NCBI RefSeq assembly: GCF_004341845.1 | Contig: NZ_SLVB01000003.1 | Span: forward strand, 1-64,000 | From: Novosphingobium sp. PhB165 | GTDB lineage: Bacteria; Pseudomonadota; Alphaproteobacteria; Sphingomonadales; Sphingomonadaceae | Length of the DNA: 64,000 nucleotides | Direction: 5' to 3' | Part shown: positions 60,535-64,000 of the stretch, piece after piece | How positions within the stretch are numbered: position 1 is the stretch's first letter | How the letters are laid out: each line of letters begins with the position of its first letter | Program-made: the position numbers and the translations under genes | The notes under the pieces: model-generated | What the model was told of the DNA's origin: nothing | Seen by the model: the letters and a program-made list of their open reading frames with translations, nothing else | Databases searched by the model: none

Positions 60535-61227
60535 GTGATCGCAACCGCCGATAACTCCACGCTGGACCTGACGGGCCGGACTCTCGTGATCGACAGCGCC
60601 ACCGAGGCCTGCTCGGTCGCGCTCTTCGAAGACGGCGTCCTGCTTGCGGGCGACTACCGCATGCTCGGGCGCGGCCATGCCGAAGCGCTGGTGCCGATGA
60701 TCGCCGCCCTGCCCGACCGTGGTCGCGCGGGACGCGTCGTCGTTGCGCTCGGACCCGGCAGCTTTACCGGCGTGCGCGTCGGCCTTGCCGCCGGCCGCGC
60801 GCTCGCGCTGGCGTGGGGCGCCGAAGTCTTGGGCTACCCCACCCTCTCGCTGATCGCCGCGATGGCGCGCCAGGAACGCGGCGCGGTGCCGGTGGCCGTA
60901 GTGATGAGCGGCGGCCACGGCGAATGGTTCACCGAAGGCTTCGACGCGCAGGGCGCAACCAGCCGCCCGCTTGCCTCGCTGCGCCCCGATGCCGCCACCG
61001 CCGCCAATCCCGAAACGATCCTCGCCGGCACCCAGGCCGAGGCGCTCCTGGCCGCGCGCGAAGCGCTGGGCGGAACCGGCGAAGCGCTTTCGATCTGGCC
61101 CGATGCGCGCTGCCTGCCGCTGCTACCCGCTGCCGCGCTGACTGCCGATATCCACCCGCTCTACGGCCGCGCGCCGGACGCAAAGCCGATGGCGGCGGCC
61201 GCCATTCCTTCGGGAGCAGCACAATAA
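60535..61227 (+). CDS. tsaB: TsaB, subunit of the tRNA t6A synthesis complex
   Basis: 230 residues from the GTG at 60535. TLVIDSATEACSVALFEDGVLL and GRGHAEALVPMI are the ASKHA-fold start, and VVALGPGSFTGVRVGLAAGRALAL is the TsaB signature. It partners TsaD and TsaE to make threonylcarbamoyl-adenosine at position 37 of tRNAs reading ANN codons. The stop codon overlaps the rimI start (TAATG), so the two genes are translationally coupled; this pairing is common. Confidence 0.92.
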   Translation: MIATADNSTLDLTGRTLVIDSATEACSVALFEDGVLLAGDYRMLGRGHAEALVPMIAALPDRGRAGRVVVALGPGSFTGVRVGLAAGRALALAWGAEVLGYPTLSLIAAMARQERGAVPVAVVMSGGHGEWFTEGFDAQGATSRPLASLRPDAATAANPETILAGTQAEALLAAREALGGTGEALSIWPDARCLPLLPAAALTADIHPLYGRAPDAKPMAAAAIPSGAAQ

Positions 61228-61721
61228 TGGGCACGCGGATGATCGACGATATCGACCGGATCATGGCGGTGATGCAGACCGCCTTCGACCCCGCCTGGGG
61301 CGAGGCATGGAACCGCCGACAAGTCGAAGATGCGCTGGCCCTCGGCAATTGCCACTATTTCCTGATCTCGCCGCAAGGCCTGCCCGTCGGCGAAGACGAA
61401 GATGCCGCCGGTTTTTCTCTGTCCCGCACCGGATACGAAGAAGAAGAACTGCTTCTGTTGGGCGTGACGCCTGAATACAGGCGCAAGAAACTGGGCCGCA
61501 CAATGCTGGACGCGCTGCAACTTGCAGCAACGAGTCGCGGCGCGAAACGCCTGCTTCTGGAAATGAGAAAAGGCAATCCAGCCGAATTCCTGTACTCGGG
61601 CTTCGGTTTCTACCCAATCGGCGAGCGTAAAGACTACTATCGCCTGCCGAATGGCGAGCGGATCGATGCAATCACCTTCGCCTGCGACATTTGTGGCGAA
61701 AATACGGTCAATTTGACATGA
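61227..61721 (+). CDS. rimI: RimI-type GNAT N-acetyltransferase
   Basis: 164 residues from ATG 61227. The acetyl-CoA loop is in VTPEYRRKKLGRTMLDALQ, the GNAT Glu/Tyr region in LLLEMRKGNPAEFLYSGFGFYPIGERKDYYRL (quoted in parts: LLLEMRKGNPAEFLYSGF; GFYPIGERKDYY). It should acetylate ribosomal protein S18 or other protein N-termini. It follows tsaB directly. The last residues include two Cys (FACDICGE), a small variation with no clear meaning. Confidence 0.87.
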   Translation: MGTRMIDDIDRIMAVMQTAFDPAWGEAWNRRQVEDALALGNCHYFLISPQGLPVGEDEDAAGFSLSRTGYEEEELLLLGVTPEYRRKKLGRTMLDALQLAATSRGAKRLLLEMRKGNPAEFLYSGFGFYPIGERKDYYRLPNGERIDAITFACDICGENTVNLT

Positions 61722-61902
61722 TTACGACGTCATTCCGGCAGTATTCATGCTGGATTAACTAGAAACAACTAGGATCGCATCGAACAAATTGGGAATCATC
61801 TTGTGTTTCCCGAAAAAGTGGTTCAAGGGCGATCCGCGGCCTCGTGAAATGTAAATCGATTCCGCTCCTAAAGGTCGCGTAAAAATAAGAGGTCGTAAGA
61901 AG

Positions 61903-62349
61903 ATGGACACTATCCAGGCTGACGCCAACGAGACGCTGATCACGCTCACGTCCGACATTGTCGCCGCACATGTCAGCAACAACAGCGTCGGCGTCGAGGA
62001 CCTGCCCTCGCTGATCACCAATGTCTATGGCGCTCTTGCCGGTCTCGGCACCACGCCCGTAGTTGAGGAAGAAAAGCCCGAGCCCGCCGTTTCGGTGCGC
62101 GCCTCGGTCAAGCCCGACTACATCGTGTGCCTTGAAGACGGCAAGAAGCTCAAGATGCTGAAGCGTCACCTCATGACGCACTACAACATGACCCCGGACG
62201 AGTATCGCGCGCGCTGGAACCTGCCCGCCGACTATCCGATGGTTGCCCCCAACTACGCCGAAAAGCGTCGCGAACTGGCCAAGAAGATCGGCCTCGGCCG
62301 CAAGCCCAACGCACGCCGCGGCCGCAAGCCCAAGACTGCCGCTGCCTGA
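61903..62349 (+). CDS. MucR/Ros-family zinc-finger regulator
   Basis: 148 residues from ATG 61903, with AAGAGG upstream. The C-terminal half has the prokaryotic zinc finger: YIVCLEDGKKLKMLKRHLMTHYNMTPDEY (quoted in parts: YIVCLEDGKKLKML; KRHLMTHYNMTPDEY). The second Cys of the usual pair is Asp (C-L-E-D), as in some relatives that bind zinc through Asp. The tail KPNARRGRKPKTAAA is basic with AT-hook-like RGRKP. The first 60 residues are an oligomerisation segment. Members are global regulators of surface polysaccharides, motility and cell cycle. It stands alone with AT-rich DNA upstream. Confidence 0.88.
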   Translation: MDTIQADANETLITLTSDIVAAHVSNNSVGVEDLPSLITNVYGALAGLGTTPVVEEEKPEPAVSVRASVKPDYIVCLEDGKKLKMLKRHLMTHYNMTPDEYRARWNLPADYPMVAPNYAEKRRELAKKIGLGRKPNARRGRKPKTAAA

Positions 62350-62471
62350 ACGGTAGCGCCGGGCGCCGGCCCGACACCCGCTCGCAGCCCCTTCGCGGCG
62401 CATAACTTGCGCGCCAAGGGGTCCAAACTGCGGAAAGCCGGGTAGTCCAACGGCGCCAAAGGTTGTGATTG

Positions 62472-62508
62472 GAGGCGCACCAGCCTAAATAGCAGGTGCG
62501 CCTCTTTT
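62472..62508 (+). terminator. Rho-independent terminator
   Basis: GAGGCGCACC and GGTGCGCCTC (10 bp perfect stem) enclose 13 bases and are followed by TTTT. It lies 120 bases after the MucR stop and just ahead of the fur-like gene. A long 3' untranslated region or a small RNA from 62350 to 62508 is possible, but nothing more specific is seen. Confidence 0.75.
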
Positions 62509-62526
62509 CATTGATACAGGTCAAAC

Positions 62527-62964
62527 GTGCACCAACCCATCGACATCGAAGCTCTCTGCGCCGAACGCGGCCTGCGTATCACCGAACAACGTCGGGTGAT
62601 CGCCAAGGTCCTGTCCGAGAGCACCGACCACCCCGATGTGGAGAAGCTGCACCAGCGCGCGTCCGCGCTGGACCCCGGCATCTCGATCGCGACGGTCTAC
62701 CGCACCGTGCGCCTGTTCGAGGAAGCGGGCATTCTTGACCGCCACGATTTCGGCGACGGCCGCGCCCGCTACGAAGCCGCGCCCGAAGCCCATCATGACC
62801 ACATGATCGACGTCGAGAGCGGCGCAGTCATCGAATTCGTCGACCCCGAACTCGAAGCGCTCCAGCGCCAGGTGGCCGAGCGCCTCGGCTTCCGTCTCGT
62901 CGATCACCGCATGGAACTGTTCGGCGTGCGGATCGAGCGCGAGGACGGCGAAACCCGCAAGTGA
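62527..62964 (+). CDS. Fur-family metal regulator (Fur/Mur type)
   Basis: 145 residues from the GTG at 62527. The winged helix is in RGLRITEQRRVIAKVL and SIATVYRTVRLFEEAGILDR. The regulatory His cluster is in APEAHHDHMIDVESGAVIEF, where E. coli Fur has CxxC at the I-D-V-E-S position. No CxxC occurs anywhere, so no structural Cys4 zinc is possible. This is a known feature of alphaproteobacterial Fur/Mur proteins, which respond to iron or manganese. The plsC-type gene follows after 47 bases. Confidence 0.85.
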   Translation: MHQPIDIEALCAERGLRITEQRRVIAKVLSESTDHPDVEKLHQRASALDPGISIATVYRTVRLFEEAGILDRHDFGDGRARYEAAPEAHHDHMIDVESGAVIEFVDPELEALQRQVAERLGFRLVDHRMELFGVRIEREDGETRK

Positions 62965-63011
62965 GCCCGCTTACGTGAGCGGGCACAGGTGAACCGACCA
63001 AGGTGAACGGG

Positions 63012-63770
63012 ATGGCGCCGACCTTGCCGTCCGGACGCATTGCGTTCTGGCAATGGCCGCTTGTCGCCGTCCGGCTGGCTGCACTACTTGCGGCCCTGCT
63101 CGTCAGTCTTGCCGCTTACTACCTGCTGGCCCCGTTCACGCGCGCCAATCCGGTGCCGCCGCTGTTCCTGCGCACGATCGGCACGATCGCCGGTCTGCGC
63201 GTGGAAATGCGCGGCGCAAAGCCCCTGCGGCGCGGCATCCTGCTGGCCAACCACGTGTCATGGCTGGACATTCCCGCGCTCGCCGGCGCCACCGGCACGG
63301 CCTTCGTCGCGCATGACGGACTGGCGGGGATCGGCGCTTTGCGCTGGCTCTGCGAACTCAACGGCACGGTCTTCGTCGCCCGACACGAACGCCGCAGCGT
63401 CGCCGCCCAGATCGAACAGGTGCGCCGCGCCATGGCCGATTCCGGCTGCCTGACGATCTTTCCCGAAGGCACCACCAGCGACGGCACCGGACTGCTGCCC
63501 TTCAAGTCCTCGCTGCTTTCGGCTGTGGAAGCGCACGAGGACCAGATGGCAATCCAGCCGGTCTGGCTCGATTACGGCCCGCAAGTGACGGACATGGCGT
63601 GGGTCGGCGAGGAGCCCGGGGTGGACAACGCCCTGCGCATCTTGGCGCGTTGGCGCCCGATCACACTGACCATGCACTTCCTGCCGCCGCTTACCGGCGA
63701 TCAGTGCGCGGACCGCAAGGCGATTGCCCGCCATGCGCGCGAGGCGATTGAGCGCGTGATGGCGGGTTAA
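63012..63770 (+). CDS. plsC: 1-acyl-sn-glycerol-3-phosphate acyltransferase
   Basis: 252 residues from ATG 63012 behind AAGG; a GTG at 63003 is an alternative. A membrane anchor at about 10-38 (QWPLVAVRLAALLAALLVSLAAYYL, quoted in part: VRLAALLAALLVSLAAYY) precedes the acyltransferase domain. The HxxxxD motif is in LANHVSWLDIPALAG and the substrate-binding FPEGTTSDGT is intact. It adds the second acyl chain in phosphatidic acid synthesis at the inner membrane. It may be co-transcribed with the fur-like gene. Confidence 0.87.
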   Translation: MAPTLPSGRIAFWQWPLVAVRLAALLAALLVSLAAYYLLAPFTRANPVPPLFLRTIGTIAGLRVEMRGAKPLRRGILLANHVSWLDIPALAGATGTAFVAHDGLAGIGALRWLCELNGTVFVARHERRSVAAQIEQVRRAMADSGCLTIFPEGTTSDGTGLLPFKSSLLSAVEAHEDQMAIQPVWLDYGPQVTDMAWVGEEPGVDNALRILARWRPITLTMHFLPPLTGDQCADRKAIARHAREAIERVMAG

Positions 63771-63881
63771 GAAATTCGGTCGACGCTAGGCTGGAGATTT
63801 TTCGGCTGAAAGCGGCTGTTTAGGAAGCGCAGGTAACTGTCGGCTCAATAGCTGGCGACACGATAGGACTGAGAACCGTCT

Positions 63882-64000
63882 ATGACGCGCGCCCATCGTA
63901 TAAGAACAGTGTCCGTTGCAGTGGCATTCCTGATCACGGGCATTGCGATCGGGTATGCAATTCCGCATCAAGCTCAAGTCTATCCGTTAAATTCTACTGG
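63882..64000 (+). CDS. Start of an exported or membrane-anchored protein (cut by window edge)
   Basis: The frame from ATG 63882 stays open to the end of the window. Its 39 residues begin MTRAHRIRTVSVAVAFLITG and continue with IAIGYAIPHQAQVYPLN. A basic start, a 17-residue hydrophobic segment and an Ala-rich end fit a signal peptide or anchor. Too little is present for a family call. Confidence 0.45.
   Translation, partial: MTRAHRIRTVSVAVAFLITGIAIGYAIPHQAQVYPLNST

Noticed and set aside
59701..60918. N-terminal extension of the M16 peptidase
   Set aside because: The frame is open but lies antisense to nfuA and tsaB, and a good signal peptide begins at 59700.

Overview
The window looks like a chromosome segment of a sphingomonad, most like Novosphingobium or a close relative. 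This is inferred from the high-GC coding style, the many TonB-dependent receptors, a FecI/FecR pair, tryptophan-halogenase-like and GH76/GH37 enzymes beside receptors, a MucR regulator, a Fur protein without the usual CxxC zinc motifs, and several families of short palindromic repeats typical of these genomes. No rRNA gene, intact tRNA, CRISPR array or complete insertion sequence was seen.

1-6.4 kb is accessory DNA. It starts inside the 3' end of an IS5-type transposase. Small mostly unknown genes follow, four or five of them membrane proteins, nearly all on the minus strand. They are separated by seven same-orientation copies of a ~75 bp imperfect palindrome. Then come an MBL-fold hydrolase and a DUF1254/DUF1214 protein. 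The region ends at 6350-6394 in an exact-looking 3' half of tRNA-Gln (anticodon loop to CCA), the usual scar of a tyrosine-recombinase element. The intact tRNA should lie to the left, outside the window.

6.5-13.2 kb reads leftward: a double-permease ABC importer, its ATPase and a cytoplasmic-type sulfatase, suggesting sulfate-ester or sulfonate scavenging. What looks like the last strand of an outer-membrane barrel gene overlaps the permease start. An RcnR-type metal repressor with a G/C-tract operator sits to the right.

13.4-33.5 kb is a nutrient-uptake region. FecI and FecR homologues and an STN-type TonB receptor are followed by a six-hairpin-barrel hydrolase, a tryptophan-halogenase homologue, a periplasmic trehalase and an M19-like protein; this looks like surface-signalling control of sugar use. 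Next are a transglutaminase-like protein, a sugar-porter MFS protein, a second TonB receptor with a phytase-like acid phosphatase, and a GH76 mannanase with an MFS transporter. A compact 76 bp nested inverted repeat lies at 24487-24562.

33.5-54 kb holds an OPT transporter, a LysR regulator divergent from a secreted sulfatase, a small hotdog/NTF2/SDR cluster, an HD phosphohydrolase, a ClC protein, a TetR regulator with a clear operator beside a GH1 enzyme, an SDR, a CocE-type hydrolase and a large exported protein of unknown function. Its gaps carry six copies of a paired GC-rich palindrome, some nested with a second palindrome family. One copy abuts a stranded CpaB fragment.

54-64 kb is core: class II DAHP synthase, a DUF695/RraB-like protein, a double M16 peptidase, NfuA, TsaB, RimI, MucR, Fur, PlsC and the start of an exported protein that runs off the end.
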